A stretch of 64,000 nucleotides of DNA from positions 1-64,000 of the forward strand of contig NZ_VTUX01000003.1 of the NCBI RefSeq assembly GCF_008370495.1, written 5' to 3'. How positions within the stretch are numbered: the first letter of the stretch is position 1; the number at the start of each line of letters is the position of its first letter. Of this stretch, positions 39,078 to 48,324 are shown one piece after another. Made by a program: the position numbers and the translations under genes. The notes beneath the pieces are model-generated. The model did not search any database, was not told where the DNA came from, and saw only the letters and a program-made list of their open reading frames with translations. The DNA is from Pseudohalioglobus sediminis (GTDB taxonomy: Bacteria; Pseudomonadota; Gammaproteobacteria; Pseudomonadales; Halieaceae).

Positions 39078-39106
39078 TCTTTACTTGTTCAGAACAAGGA
39101 TGTCAC
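39078..39106 (-). promoter_or_regulatory. Promoter with CTTGTT-N3-AACAAG operator in the spacer
   Basis: Minus strand: -35 GTGACA (39106-39101), 17-bp spacer, -10 TAAAGA (39083-39078). CTTGTTCAGAACAAG at 39084-39098 sits in the spacer exactly as at 36849, which indicates one repressor for both transcripts. Confidence 0.7.
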
Positions 39107-39171
39107 AGCATAGCAGCTGGATGGCGAAGACACTAATCGCTCACTACGAGGATGCGGGAATACCCGCGGTT

Positions 39172-39402
39172 TCAGCGCCCCTGTGCGCGAGTTGGCCGGG
39201 GCTTGCTGGCCTCGACCGGCGTCGGCGCGACCACCCTGTCCTCGCTCTGCATTGCCCGGTTGAGCACCCAGACAAACCAGCTCAGGCCGGCCACAGCCAT
39301 CAGGGCAGCTCCCCCGATAACGCTGTCGAAGATCCAGATACCGAAGCCAAGCAGCCCCGTAAATATCAGGATAATCATGAACATACCGATGACTTCTCGC
39401 AT
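39172..39402 (-). CDS. Small two-helix membrane protein, unknown
   Basis: 76 residues from ATG 39402: two hydrophobic helices (MFMIILIFTGLLGFGIWIFDSVIGGAALMAVAGLSWFVWVL) and a polar tail rich in Pro, Arg and Thr. Not recognised. No clear Shine-Dalgarno; the frame is open further upstream to 39480. It lies between the catabolic cluster and the envelope machine operon and may be part of neither. Confidence 0.45.
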   Translation of the reverse strand: MREVIGMFMIILIFTGLLGFGIWIFDSVIGGAALMAVAGLSWFVWVLNRAMQSEDRVVAPTPVEASKPRPTRAQGR

Positions 39403-39542
39403 TAGCGTTAAGTGCCTGTCTGGGTTTCTTTGCAACCATGAGGATGCGGGAAAAGCGCTGTCTGGTGCATGGCTGTTCACGCCAGAAAGCTGGCCGCGAC
39501 CGCCAATTTCAGCTGCCTGTGCCGATCAGCCAGGCAGCGCGC

Positions 39543-40487
39543 CTAGCCATATGGCAGGAAATCGAAGGAATAGTTCACTCTGGTGGGTTGTACCTGCGCT
39601 GAATCGAAGCGAATCATCCTGATCCGGGCCAGGATCTTCTGCGTGAGCGCATCATCCTCCAGGTCCGATGATATCAGTCGCAACTCGGAAATTTCGCCGG
39701 AGGGTTCGATCAGCATCTCGAACACAACCTTGCCTTCCAGCAGCGGGTCCTTGCGTAAAGCGCGGTTGTACACGGCGAACAACGCCCCCTTGTTGCGATC
39801 CATGACCCGACGGATGGACTGGTCGCTCCTGCCAGCCAGGGTCTGGGCGGACTGCTGCGACGGCGTAGCGCCGGTACCGGTGCCGGCGTTGATATTGCTT
39901 TCTACCCGCGTCGCCTCACGGGCTGACAGGGCCGGACCGCCGGCGTCGCGGCTCAGGTCAGACGTGGCGATGCCGCCGCTGCTGCCAGTGTCAGCCGTGA
40001 TCAGGGACCGCTCTACCTGTGCCGCTGCGCTGGCCCCACGACTGCTCTGGGTCTGGTTGAGTTGCTGCACATCGACACTGTCGCGCATATCCATGAGGTC
40101 GTCCTGAAACGCCAGCACCCCGGCTGATTGCGCCTGGCTTCTGGCCTGTTCCAGTCGATTGACCACCGGCTGGGCTTGCTCGACAGGCCTGGCCTCGACT
40201 GGCGGCGGTTCAGGCTCCGGAGGCGGAACTTCCCGTGGTTCGGGCACAACCGGTTCCGGCTCCGGCAGCGCCTGCTTCTCCAGCAATACCCTTGCCAGGT
40301 GCGCGGGGACCTCCTCCGCCGCTTCACGCGTCAGCTCTGCCACCGGCAGCAGCGGCACGGCAACAGCCAGCACCAGCAGGGCCAGCAACATGCCGCGGTA
40401 AATGCGACGAAACAGCGCATCCTCAGCGGCACTGGATTCCCAGGGCAATAACAGGGAAGGCGAGGCCATGCTTACGCCAGTACTCAA
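39543..40487 (-). CDS. AgmX/PglI C-terminal domain protein (TonB-like)
   Basis: 314 residues: short cytoplasmic N-terminus, one membrane anchor (RGMLLALLVLAVAVPLLPV, about 31-49), a Pro/Glu-rich periplasmic spacer (LPEPEPVVPEPREVPPPEPEP), and a C-terminal TonB/AgmX-like domain (RRVMDRNKGALFAVYNRALRKDPLLEGKVVFEMLIEPSGEI). In Myxococcus, GltG and GltJ (AgmX) have this domain and link the AglRQS motor to the envelope. TTG 40487 overlaps the ExbD stop; ATG 40469 is possible. Last gene of the 12-gene operon. Confidence 0.88.
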   Translation of the reverse strand: MSTGVSMASPSLLLPWESSAAEDALFRRIYRGMLLALLVLAVAVPLLPVAELTREAAEEVPAHLARVLLEKQALPEPEPVVPEPREVPPPEPEPPPVEARPVEQAQPVVNRLEQARSQAQSAGVLAFQDDLMDMRDSVDVQQLNQTQSSRGASAAAQVERSLITADTGSSGGIATSDLSRDAGGPALSAREATRVESNINAGTGTGATPSQQSAQTLAGRSDQSIRRVMDRNKGALFAVYNRALRKDPLLEGKVVFEMLIEPSGEISELRLISSDLEDDALTQKILARIRMIRFDSAQVQPTRVNYSFDFLPYG

Positions 40488-41017
40488 GACTCTGCCCCCG
40501 CCGCTTCCGTGTGTGCCGATTCAGGCGCAGAAATGCTGTTAACCGCCAGTGAAATGTCGCGGTAATCCTCGCTGGCACAGGTAGACATAATGCGCTGCAG
40601 CAGTTGGTAGGGCATGGTCTCATCACCCATGATGATGACACTGCGGCCCCGCGCCTGCTGTGCTTCCGCCAGCGGACCGCTGCGTGCTGCCTGTCGCTGC
40701 AGCTCAGCACCCAGTGCGAGCAGCGGACCGCCTTCGCTCGCCAGGGCATCAGTCACCGACAATACCGGCTGCCCCTGCACGAGAATGGACTGGGGACTGA
40801 CCTTGATGGTGAGCGACTCTTCCGGGCGCTGACTGGCCACGGATTCTGGCAAGGTAATGTTCTTGTCGGCCTGTAAAATTTCGACGTCGCCGTTGTTCAC
40901 CATCAGGAACAGCACCAGGATGGTAAAAATGTCCATCAACGCCACCAGGTTCAGTCGCGCGGGTTGCTGCAGGCGGCGATGATTACGCGCCATGCGCCGC
41001 GCTCTCAGGCTACTCAT
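40484..41017 (-). CDS. ExbD/TolR-like motor subunit, first copy
   Basis: 177 residues. One N-terminal membrane helix with the proton-carrying Asp at D29 (LNLVALMDIFTILVLFLM), then a periplasmic domain ending in an Ala/Glu-rich tail. Works with the TolQ-like protein as a proton-driven motor. Overlaps the other exbD gene by ATGA. Confidence 0.9.
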   Translation of the reverse strand: MSSLRARRMARNHRRLQQPARLNLVALMDIFTILVLFLMVNNGDVEILQADKNITLPESVASQRPEESLTIKVSPQSILVQGQPVLSVTDALASEGGPLLALGAELQRQAARSGPLAEAQQARGRSVIIMGDETMPYQLLQRIMSTCASEDYRDISLAVNSISAPESAHTEAAGAES

Positions 41018-41529
41018 CCCCGCGTCCCCGCTTCGATGACAGGCGCGGCGCCAAAAGATATATCCGGGAACAGCGCCGCATCAACCACTGAAACAGCCAC
41101 CAACGCCTTGAATGAGCGCACCGTATCCATCGCGCTGACTATGGTCTGGTAGTCCACGTCTGCTTCCGGCAGCAGCGTGATGTCACGTTTCTCTATACCC
41201 TGTTCAGCCAGCTGCCGTTTCACCTCCTGCAGCACCAGTGACAGCAACGCAAAGTCCTGCTGGCCCTGCTCATCAAGCGGAATGGACTTCAACAGAATGC
41301 CACTGGGATAGTCCACGCGCATGCCGCTGTCGCGAATAATCACCTCAAGCTGCTGTGGCGGTGCATCCGCTTCACCGCTGGCAGCTTCCGGCAACATCAC
41401 ATCGATCACGGTGATACGCGAGAACACCATACCCAACAGCAGGATCGGCACCAGCACTATCATCAGGTTCATGAACGCGGTGATATCAAGTTCGGCCTCC
41501 TGCGGCCGCGGTCGCCTGAATCGTCTCAT
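41014..41529 (-). CDS. ExbD/TolR-like motor subunit, second copy with Asn in the proton site
   Basis: 171 residues (ELDITAFMNLMIVLVPILLLGMV helix at about 13-36). At the position of the essential ExbD/TolR Asp there is N21. The two ExbD-like genes are adjacent and overlap (ATGA), giving an asymmetric pair like AglQ/AglS of Myxococcus. Confidence 0.9.
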   Translation of the reverse strand: MRRFRRPRPQEAELDITAFMNLMIVLVPILLLGMVFSRITVIDVMLPEAASGEADAPPQQLEVIIRDSGMRVDYPSGILLKSIPLDEQGQQDFALLSLVLQEVKRQLAEQGIEKRDITLLPEADVDYQTIVSAMDTVRSFKALVAVSVVDAALFPDISFGAAPVIEAGTRG

Positions 41530-41553
41530 GGCAATCAGCTCCTGCTGTGGCGC

Positions 41554-42219
41554 TCAACCATCAGACGTCCGGGTCTTCGCTGGCAGCGCCCCGGCATCAG
41601 CCAGTGTATTGACCACCTTCACGCTGGCCATCTCGAAACTGTCGACAATTTCGGTGGTCTTGGTTTGCAACACGGCGTGCAGCAGCAGCAGCGGGATAGC
41701 GGAGATCAGGCCAAAAGCCGTGGTATTCATGGCGACCGAGATCGAACTGGACAACATACTGGCCTTTTCAGTGGCCTCCGCATTGGCCACTGCAGTAAAA
41801 GCCGCGATCAGGCCGATGATGGTACCCAGTAGACCCAGGAGGGTCGCCACGTTGGCGAGTGTCGCCAAATACTGGGTGCGTTTTTCCAGGCGCGGCAGGG
41901 CCTCCATGACGCCCTCCTCCATGGCCGATTCAATGTCCTCACGGCGCCGACTGCCGATATAGCGGGAGATGCCGGCCGCGACGATGCGCGCGATCGGAAC
42001 ACTGGATTTGGCACCCGCCTCCACCACCGCCCGGTACTCCTGTTGCTCAAGCCGTGCCATTGCCGTGGCGAACGCACGGCGGTTGCGCGCCCGCGCAGTG
42101 CTGAGCACCAGCCAACGTTCTACCGCTATGGCCAGGCCAATCACCAGCACCACCGCAATGGGATACATAAATGGCCCGCCGTTCTGGAAAAATCGCACCA
42201 CCACATCGTAGCTTTCCAT
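41554..42219 (-). CDS. MotA/TolQ/ExbB proton-channel subunit
   Basis: 221 residues with three membrane helices: about 17-37, then LATLANVATLLGLLGTIIGLIAAFTAV and SVAMNTTAFGLISAIPLLLLHAVL, which carry the family proline and threonine residues. Inner-membrane stator for the two ExbD proteins. ATG 42219 has GAGGGGA upstream; the open frame extends further but overlaps the previous gene. Confidence 0.92.
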   Translation of the reverse strand: MESYDVVVRFFQNGGPFMYPIAVVLVIGLAIAVERWLVLSTARARNRRAFATAMARLEQQEYRAVVEAGAKSSVPIARIVAAGISRYIGSRRREDIESAMEEGVMEALPRLEKRTQYLATLANVATLLGLLGTIIGLIAAFTAVANAEATEKASMLSSSISVAMNTTAFGLISAIPLLLLHAVLQTKTTEIVDSFEMASVKVVNTLADAGALPAKTRTSDG

Positions 42220-42220
42220 G

Positions 42221-42535
42221 TTAGTCCCCTCTCGTTTCCTGAGAATTGTTATTGCCAAAGAATGATTCTTGCCCGGGGTCCACCAGTGTTGCCCGGTAGT
42301 AAAGCTGCCTGCGGTATTGGTCCCTGCGCAGCGGCTCGAACAGGTCATCCGCGATCGCCTGTGCAGGTTGCCAGTTGCGGTCCGGTTCGGCGGGCTGGCG
42401 CCAGGGCAGGATGTAGGTCACCCGCGGCAGTTCCCTGTTGCCGGTAATCCGCGTCTCCAACTGCACCGTGGGTTGCTGTGCGAGGCCCGTCAAAGACAGG
42501 GAAAAAGCCAGGCAGGCGAGCGTCAGACGTTTCAT
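42221..42535 (-). CDS. Small secreted protein of the motor operon
   Basis: 104 residues: signal peptide MKRLTLACLAFSLSLTGLAQQ, then a polar domain (GNRELPRVTYILPWRQP). Not recognised outside its context; ATGA overlap with the TPR lipoprotein upstream and one base before the TolQ-like gene suggests it is a periplasmic part of the machine. Confidence 0.82.
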   Translation of the reverse strand: MKRLTLACLAFSLSLTGLAQQPTVQLETRITGNRELPRVTYILPWRQPAEPDRNWQPAQAIADDLFEPLRRDQYRRQLYYRATLVDPGQESFFGNNNSQETRGD

Positions 42536-43155
42536 GAGGCACCCCCGTCGGGCTGCCCGTCGCGACCGACCTGGCGCTGCAGGTCTGCTATCCAGGCACT
42601 TACCCGGCGATCTTCGACCGCACTGAGTTGCTGGTATTGGGAGAAGTGATCCAGCGCAGCCGTCTTTTCACCCAGGTAGATATCGCAGAGGATGCCGAGG
42701 TTGTAGTGCGTCAGTGCATGGGCGGGCGCCACCTCCAGGGCGGCAGCGTACTGCTCCCTGGCTTCGCGGTAGCGCCCCGTTTCACGCAGGAACACCGCGT
42801 AGGCATTGCGCGCGTCCACGTTGTCCGGGTTGGCGTCCAGCGCACGCTGGTACCACTCCTCAGCCAGTTGCGGCTGCTGTTGCTGTTGATACACCAGCGC
42901 CGCGTTCAGGGCCGGGCCGGAGAATTCAGGATAGTCCTGCCAAACGCTTTCCATCAGTGATAACGCTTCATCCCAACGCCCTGCCTGCATAGCGTCCAGG
43001 CCGAATTCAAAACGAATACGCGCTTTCTCGGGGACAGGCTCTGGCAGGGAGGGTGCATCCACCGTGGACGCGGTAAATGGGGCCGACATACCGGCACATC
43101 CGCCCAGCAACAGGGCCACCGATATTGCGGCCACATGGCAGGTGCGCAGCAGCAT
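42532..43155 (-). CDS. TPR lipoprotein
   Basis: 207 residues: lipobox LLLGGC near residue 19, then three to four tetratricopeptide repeats (FEFGLDAMQAGRWDEALSLMESVWQDYPE; ALVYQQQQQPQLAEEWYQRALDANPDN; AYAVFLRETGRYREAREQYAAALEVAP). Size resembles GltE-type lipoproteins of the Agl-Glt system (inference). ATG 43155 shares an A with the previous stop (TGATG). Confidence 0.88.
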   Translation of the reverse strand: MLLRTCHVAAISVALLLGGCAGMSAPFTASTVDAPSLPEPVPEKARIRFEFGLDAMQAGRWDEALSLMESVWQDYPEFSGPALNAALVYQQQQQPQLAEEWYQRALDANPDNVDARNAYAVFLRETGRYREAREQYAAALEVAPAHALTHYNLGILCDIYLGEKTAALDHFSQYQQLSAVEDRRVSAWIADLQRQVGRDGQPDGGAS

Positions 43156-45944
43156 CAGTAGATTTCCCCGCTCATCACAATGCGTTCTTCCTGCTTGCCC
43201 CAACGTGCCGGCATCAGCTCTGCCAACTGCTCAAAACTCTGCTTTATCCACGGGTCGTAAAGGCCCTGCCAGGCGCGGCGCGCGTTGGTCTCAAAGATGG
43301 CCACCGCCTGCTCCTCAAAGGGCCATGCCTGCTCCTCAAGCAATAACTCGTACTGTTCCAGGGCCAGGGCATCCAGGCCTGCAGGCCGCGGTGAGGCCAG
43401 CAGTGCCTCTGCGAGCTGTCTGTAGACGCGCCCGAGACGGTAGGTCGCGCGGGTGCCAAATTCCTGCACGCCGTAAGCATTGGTGCGCTCGTAAGCCTTG
43501 ATGGTGTCGGCCATTGCCTGGCGTTTGCGACGCAGGCTCGCCTGCAGTGGCTCTGTCAGCGCGACAGCCCGGTAGCGCTGGTAATGCCAGTCAGCCAATG
43601 CGCTCATAGCGGAGGCAGCGAGATAAAGGCTGCGCTCAGACTGCTCCCCGCCTCCCGCGTCGTGGGCATCCGCCTGCGCCAGAAGCCAGTAATTGCGGCG
43701 CTCGAAATCCTGCTGCCCGGCATAGAGCTCAACCAGCTCGTGCATGGCTTCGATCCGCTGCGGCATCGGCGTGATCCACTTGTGTGCATACTCGCGATAC
43801 CGTGCAATGGCCGCCTCGGTATCGCCGCTGCGCTGGTAGTAATCCGCCGCGAGGTACAGGGCCTCCCTGCGCGTCGCCGGATCGTTCTCACTGGCGCTGA
43901 TACGATCCAGCTCGGTGGCGGCCAGCCGCCACTGCCCCGCGGTTTCGTAATGCTCCACCAACAGCGCACCGATGCCAGCAGTCAGGGCGTGCTGTGGATA
44001 GCGCTGCCTGAAATCGAGCAGCAGTGCGTTTGCCTGGGCATAATCGCCGGCCTGCCGATAGTAGCTGGCGGCATCGAACTGCGCGTTCGGGCGGATGGAC
44101 GACGCCGGAGTAGTATCTATAACCCGGGCAAAGTGCGCGGCTGCCAGGGCGTATTCACCGGCACTTGCAGCTGCCTCGCCCTGTCGATAGATGCTGGCTG
44201 CCAGCCTGTCACCCGTGGCGGTGCGACGCCTGTCCCCCTCCGGCAGTAACGCCAGGGCACTTTGGTAAGCACTTTCTGCGCTCGCATAGTCTGCGGCATC
44301 AAATGCTGCCTGCCCCTGTACCAGCCAGGCAGTCTGCAACACCTCCACCTCCGGCGCGGGCTCCCATGCGACCAGTTCGAGGCTCGCCTGTACAGCGCGT
44401 TCGGGCAGCCCCGCTGCCAGCAGTGCAGACGCGGCATTCGCCAGGACGAGCGGCGCCCGCGGGTCAGAACGGAACTGCAGGCTGAAACGCAACTGGTTGT
44501 CGATCATTGCCAGGCGCTCGTCTGCACTCTTGGGTGCCATCTCGTTGTAGGCGAGAATCGACGCATAGGCAGCCTCAGGCGCCGCCGGATGCGACGGATA
44601 ACCATAGGCCATCTGCTGGTAAGCGCTAATCGCCGCAGCGTATTCACCGAGTGCTTCGTAGGACTCGGCCAGCAGGAACAACATGTCTGCAACCTGGGGC
44701 TCGTCGGGGAAACTCTGTACGTACAACTGGTAGTAACTGGCGGCCTGTTGGTACAGCACGGCGGCGTCCGCTGCCTCGTCCACCTGCGCCAGCGCATGAT
44801 AATGCCGGGCCAGCTCGTCGATGTAGCGCATCAGCCTGGGACCCATCACTGCTCGCGACGCGTCATCGGCGTCGTGCCAGTAACCTTGATCCACACTGTA
44901 AAGGGAAACATAAGCCTGCTTTGCCGCGATGACCTGTTCCGCAAAGCCGGCCGCTTCGTAAACCTCGATAACATTCTGCTGGAACACATGCGCCTGCGGT
45001 GAATCCGGATACGCGTTTATAAAATCGACATAGGTTTGCGCGCTGTCCTGGTAACGTTCCTGCTGCAGGTACAGCCGTCCGAGGGCATCATAAATCTGTG
45101 GTTGGTAACTGCGCTCACCCAGTTGCGCATACGTTTCCGCAATGGCGGCACCGCCTCCGCGGCTGTCAAAAATCACCGCCAGCACACGGAAACAGTCGCG
45201 GGCTATTTCGCGGTCTCCGCGCGGCAGCGCCTGCAACGAGCTGTCGGCGGAGACCAGGGCATCGAGGGCAAGACTGAAGCCTACGATCGCATCAACATCG
45301 CGGTTCTGCTTGTAGCGCGACCAGCCCAGCATATACAGGCTGTTGACGTAGTACTCACCGCTGGCACCGCCCTCTGCCACATTGCGGTAAGCTTGCGCGG
45401 CATTGGCGTAATCAGCTGCCGCGAACCAGGCATCCGCTTTCCTGAACTCTGCTTCAAGGCTGTGCTCGGAAGCGGGGTAATCCTCGCTGAGCTGGGTCAT
45501 AATCTCGACCGCCCGGTCGGCCCGCCCCTCCAGGTCGTGAGCCCTGGCCAGCTGGTATAACAACTGGTCACTGCCCTCGACGCCAGGATAGTCGCGCAGC
45601 AAGGCCTGATACTGGGCGATGGCATCTGCGTAGGCGCGGCCAGCCGCTGCCGCGTCGGTTTGCTCTGCCTCAGCCGCCAGCATGCGCAGGTCGGCAAGAC
45701 GGCGCCTTACCTGCAACTGTAATGCCGGATCCCCGGTTACCGCCAGGACTTCGCCGTAAGCGGCCTCCAGATCGACCAGGGAACGCTCCGGCACCTGCTC
45801 GGCAGTTGGCGTGAGCGTCGGGGGCGGCAGATCAGCCAGGGTGGGTTCAGCAGCGCGTTGCGAGCCGCCGAAGCCGGGCAGCTCGGGCAACACACCGCAA
45901 CCGGCCAGGGCCGCAGACAGTACGCAAATTGACAGAGGTCTCAT
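43155..45944 (-). CDS. Large TPR lipoprotein
   Basis: 929 residues: lipobox AALAGC (C16) and more than ten TPR-type repeats rich in Tyr/Ala/Gln (for example ADYANAAQAYRNVAEGGASGEYYVNSLYMLGWSRYKQNRDVDAI). Probably an outer-membrane-tethered scaffold spanning the periplasm; comparable in architecture to GltD/NfsD. ATGA overlap with the upstream TPR gene. Confidence 0.9.
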   Translation of the reverse strand: MRPLSICVLSAALAGCGVLPELPGFGGSQRAAEPTLADLPPPTLTPTAEQVPERSLVDLEAAYGEVLAVTGDPALQLQVRRRLADLRMLAAEAEQTDAAAAGRAYADAIAQYQALLRDYPGVEGSDQLLYQLARAHDLEGRADRAVEIMTQLSEDYPASEHSLEAEFRKADAWFAAADYANAAQAYRNVAEGGASGEYYVNSLYMLGWSRYKQNRDVDAIVGFSLALDALVSADSSLQALPRGDREIARDCFRVLAVIFDSRGGGAAIAETYAQLGERSYQPQIYDALGRLYLQQERYQDSAQTYVDFINAYPDSPQAHVFQQNVIEVYEAAGFAEQVIAAKQAYVSLYSVDQGYWHDADDASRAVMGPRLMRYIDELARHYHALAQVDEAADAAVLYQQAASYYQLYVQSFPDEPQVADMLFLLAESYEALGEYAAAISAYQQMAYGYPSHPAAPEAAYASILAYNEMAPKSADERLAMIDNQLRFSLQFRSDPRAPLVLANAASALLAAGLPERAVQASLELVAWEPAPEVEVLQTAWLVQGQAAFDAADYASAESAYQSALALLPEGDRRRTATGDRLAASIYRQGEAAASAGEYALAAAHFARVIDTTPASSIRPNAQFDAASYYRQAGDYAQANALLLDFRQRYPQHALTAGIGALLVEHYETAGQWRLAATELDRISASENDPATRREALYLAADYYQRSGDTEAAIARYREYAHKWITPMPQRIEAMHELVELYAGQQDFERRNYWLLAQADAHDAGGGEQSERSLYLAASAMSALADWHYQRYRAVALTEPLQASLRRKRQAMADTIKAYERTNAYGVQEFGTRATYRLGRVYRQLAEALLASPRPAGLDALALEQYELLLEEQAWPFEEQAVAIFETNARRAWQGLYDPWIKQSFEQLAELMPARWGKQEERIVMSGEIY

Positions 45945-47803
45945 CGCGGCACCTCCGGGCTGGCACTGTCATAGAGCCTCGCTATGGCCAACAACGCCTG
46001 CCCCTCCACCGTTGCCAATTGCTCACGCTGGTACCCCATCTGTGCCAGCGCGACCGTGCGCAGCTGTGACTCGGCCGCAGTCAGGCTCGCGACAAGCTGC
46101 TGCTCCTGCAACTCAACGCGCTCAAGCAGAGCAGCAATACGCTGCGCAAAAGCTGGCCTGGCGCTGATCACAACCGCGTTGCGCACGGCCTCATCGGCAG
46201 CCTGCGCTACCCGCATGTGCCCTTCCAATGCTCGCATCTGCTGCTGCAGGCTCCAGCGGCGTTCGGCAAAGGCTTCGCTGTCGTCCCACTGCAATAGTCC
46301 TCGCATCACCCGCAGCCGCGACAGCGCCTCGGTGTCACCGAGGTGGCGTGCCCTGGCTTCGGCCTGTTGCACGCGTCGCCAGCGAGCAGCCTGTTCCGGG
46401 GCCGCCAGCGCGCGCGCATCATTATTCTCGACCGCCGCGTCCAGGCGGCTGCGCAAGGCTGCAACCTCTCGCTGCAGGCCTTGCCTTTGCTGAGCCAGCA
46501 CTTCCGCGTACCCGCCCTCGATCACCCGGGCGCGCTTGCGCAACTGTTCATCATCGACCTGGCGCAACACAGCAAGGCGCTCCCTGGCATCAACCAGACG
46601 TCTTTGTATATCGCGCAGATCGTATAGCTCACGCAGTGAAAGCTGTACCGTGTCACTGCTCAGCAGCGCACTGAGGTAATTGGCGTAAGGCGCTGCCGGT
46701 CGGGCCTCCTCTCCGCCGAGCCATTGCGGGTCAGCCACCGCGTCCAGGCCAAACAGCGTCAGCAGGTCGCCATCACGCAACAGCGACATCGCCTCGTCCA
46801 GGCTCTCACGCTGGTCTGCGTAACGCGTTGCCGCCTGCTGATAAAGCTCGAGCGCTGTTGCCGGGCGCTGCAGCTGCTCGAATGCGTAGGGCACTGCCAA
46901 CAGGCTCTCACGCACGCTCGCGGACATGACCGCCTTCTCGCTGAGCACCTGCCAGGCGGCGAGCGCTTTCCGGTATTGCTCGCCATTGGCCAGGCTCCAG
47001 CCGTAGCCGAGCAGCGCCCGGTCCGCCTCGGGACCGTGCAAGCGCACGCCGGTGAAGTCCCCTGCAGCGGCCGGCGCATTGTCATCTGCCAAAGCCGCGA
47101 AACCGGCAGCCGTGAAGGCCTTGTCACGCAGTGCCAGGCCTTCCTCGTCGTCGCAACCGAGATTGCCCACCTTGCGGAAGGCGTCGCCGGCTTCCCGCCA
47201 CTGACCCTGCGTTGCCAGCCAGGAACCAAGGTTGTAAAAAAAATAGGGTTTAAATGGACAGGGCTCTGCCACGGCGCGCAGTAGCGCACTGGCGCTGCGT
47301 TGATCGCCACTGCCCAACGCCATCGACGCGCGCAGGTAATACGCCTCATCCGCCAGTGGACCGCTGAAGTCTTTGTCTATACGTTCCAGCGCGGAGGCAC
47401 TGTCAGCGATTCGGCCTCGACGCCAGTCCATCTTGCCGAGGTAAAACCAGGCTCGATCACGGTGTGACTCGCTGCCGGCCTGTGCCAGGATATTGTCAAA
47501 AATCGAGCGTGCCTGCCGCTCCATGCCGTAGGAGAGACTCATACCGCCACGCAGCAGTTCGGCCTCCCCGGCACTGTTTTGCAGCTGTGCCCGCTGTTGC
47601 GCAGCGCCCAGTTCCACCATGGCATCGAAATAGCGCTGCTGGAAATACTCATACAGCACCACACCGTAGGCCAGTTCGGTAGGCGGCACTGCGTCGCCCG
47701 GTTCCGGCTCTGCGCTGGCGGCAAAAACCGGCGCGGCCAGCATCGCGGGCAGGTACCACTTCATCAGGACACGGTAAAGGAGCTTGGCACAGTGGCGCGA
47801 CAT
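45941..47803 (-). CDS. Secreted TPR/coiled-coil protein
   Basis: 620 residues: signal peptide (LPAMLAAPVFA), TPR repeats over the first 300 residues (GMERQARSIFDNILAQAGSESHRDRAWFYLGKMDWRRGRIADSASALERI), then a long helical region with Arg/Gln/Glu heptads (DARERLAVLRQVDDEQLRKRARVIEGGYAEVLAQQRQGLQREVAALRSRL). Resembles GltC in size and TPR content. Start is uncertain among GTG 47815, ATG 47803 and ATG 47764. Confidence 0.87.
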   Translation of the reverse strand: MSRHCAKLLYRVLMKWYLPAMLAAPVFAASAEPEPGDAVPPTELAYGVVLYEYFQQRYFDAMVELGAAQQRAQLQNSAGEAELLRGGMSLSYGMERQARSIFDNILAQAGSESHRDRAWFYLGKMDWRRGRIADSASALERIDKDFSGPLADEAYYLRASMALGSGDQRSASALLRAVAEPCPFKPYFFYNLGSWLATQGQWREAGDAFRKVGNLGCDDEEGLALRDKAFTAAGFAALADDNAPAAAGDFTGVRLHGPEADRALLGYGWSLANGEQYRKALAAWQVLSEKAVMSASVRESLLAVPYAFEQLQRPATALELYQQAATRYADQRESLDEAMSLLRDGDLLTLFGLDAVADPQWLGGEEARPAAPYANYLSALLSSDTVQLSLRELYDLRDIQRRLVDARERLAVLRQVDDEQLRKRARVIEGGYAEVLAQQRQGLQREVAALRSRLDAAVENNDARALAAPEQAARWRRVQQAEARARHLGDTEALSRLRVMRGLLQWDDSEAFAERRWSLQQQMRALEGHMRVAQAADEAVRNAVVISARPAFAQRIAALLERVELQEQQLVASLTAAESQLRTVALAQMGYQREQLATVEGQALLAIARLYDSASPEVPR

Positions 47804-47808
47804 CAGGA

Positions 47809-48324
47809 TCACCACTGCCTGACGGAGAACTCAGGCTGCTGTTTTGACTGTGAGTCTGTGATGAGCAGTTCGAGCTGCCTGGCGCCGGCAATTTTCTCGA
47901 ACTGCAGTTGCGTCGCGCGGCGATAATCACGACCTTGTGGGCCCCTGCCTGTGAACACCGCGACCAGCTCGTGGGTCCCGGTTTTCATATTTCCCCGAAA
48001 CAGGCGATGAATGCCTCCGCGTTGCAGTGCATCCACCTGGCGTTCGGTATAGAGATAGTTGGCAACCACGACGCCATCGATACTGAGTTTCACCGCGTCC
48101 AGCGCAAACAGCGTTCCCGCATGCATGGACAGGTAGACAGCGACCTGGGTATCACTGGGAAACAGCAGTTCCTCCTCGAGTATGAACAGGTCCCGATTCA
48201 GTTCCAGGGTCTGGCGCTTGATGTCTTCCACCTGCGCACTCAGGTTGCCGCCCTCCTCGGCTACCGCCAGCGCGGCACAGCAACACAGCAACAGCGAGCC
48301 GACATAGCGCAGGAGGGTTTTCAT
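47809..48324 (-). CDS. Secreted beta-rich protein of the motor operon
   Basis: 171 residues: signal peptide MKTLLRYVGSLLLCCCAALAVA, a short helix, then a beta-sandwich-like domain (VAVYLSMHAGTLFALDAVKLSIDGVVVANYLY; GTHELVAVFTGRGPQGRDYRRATQLQFEK). Not recognised as a named family. ATGA overlap with the Tat protein gene. Confidence 0.82.
   Translation of the reverse strand: MKTLLRYVGSLLLCCCAALAVAEEGGNLSAQVEDIKRQTLELNRDLFILEEELLFPSDTQVAVYLSMHAGTLFALDAVKLSIDGVVVANYLYTERQVDALQRGGIHRLFRGNMKTGTHELVAVFTGRGPQGRDYRRATQLQFEKIAGARQLELLITDSQSKQQPEFSVRQW

Noticed and set aside
46228-46674. 148-codon plus-strand frame inside the TPR gene.
   Set aside because: Antisense, Arg/Pro/Ala-rich, typical GC shadow.
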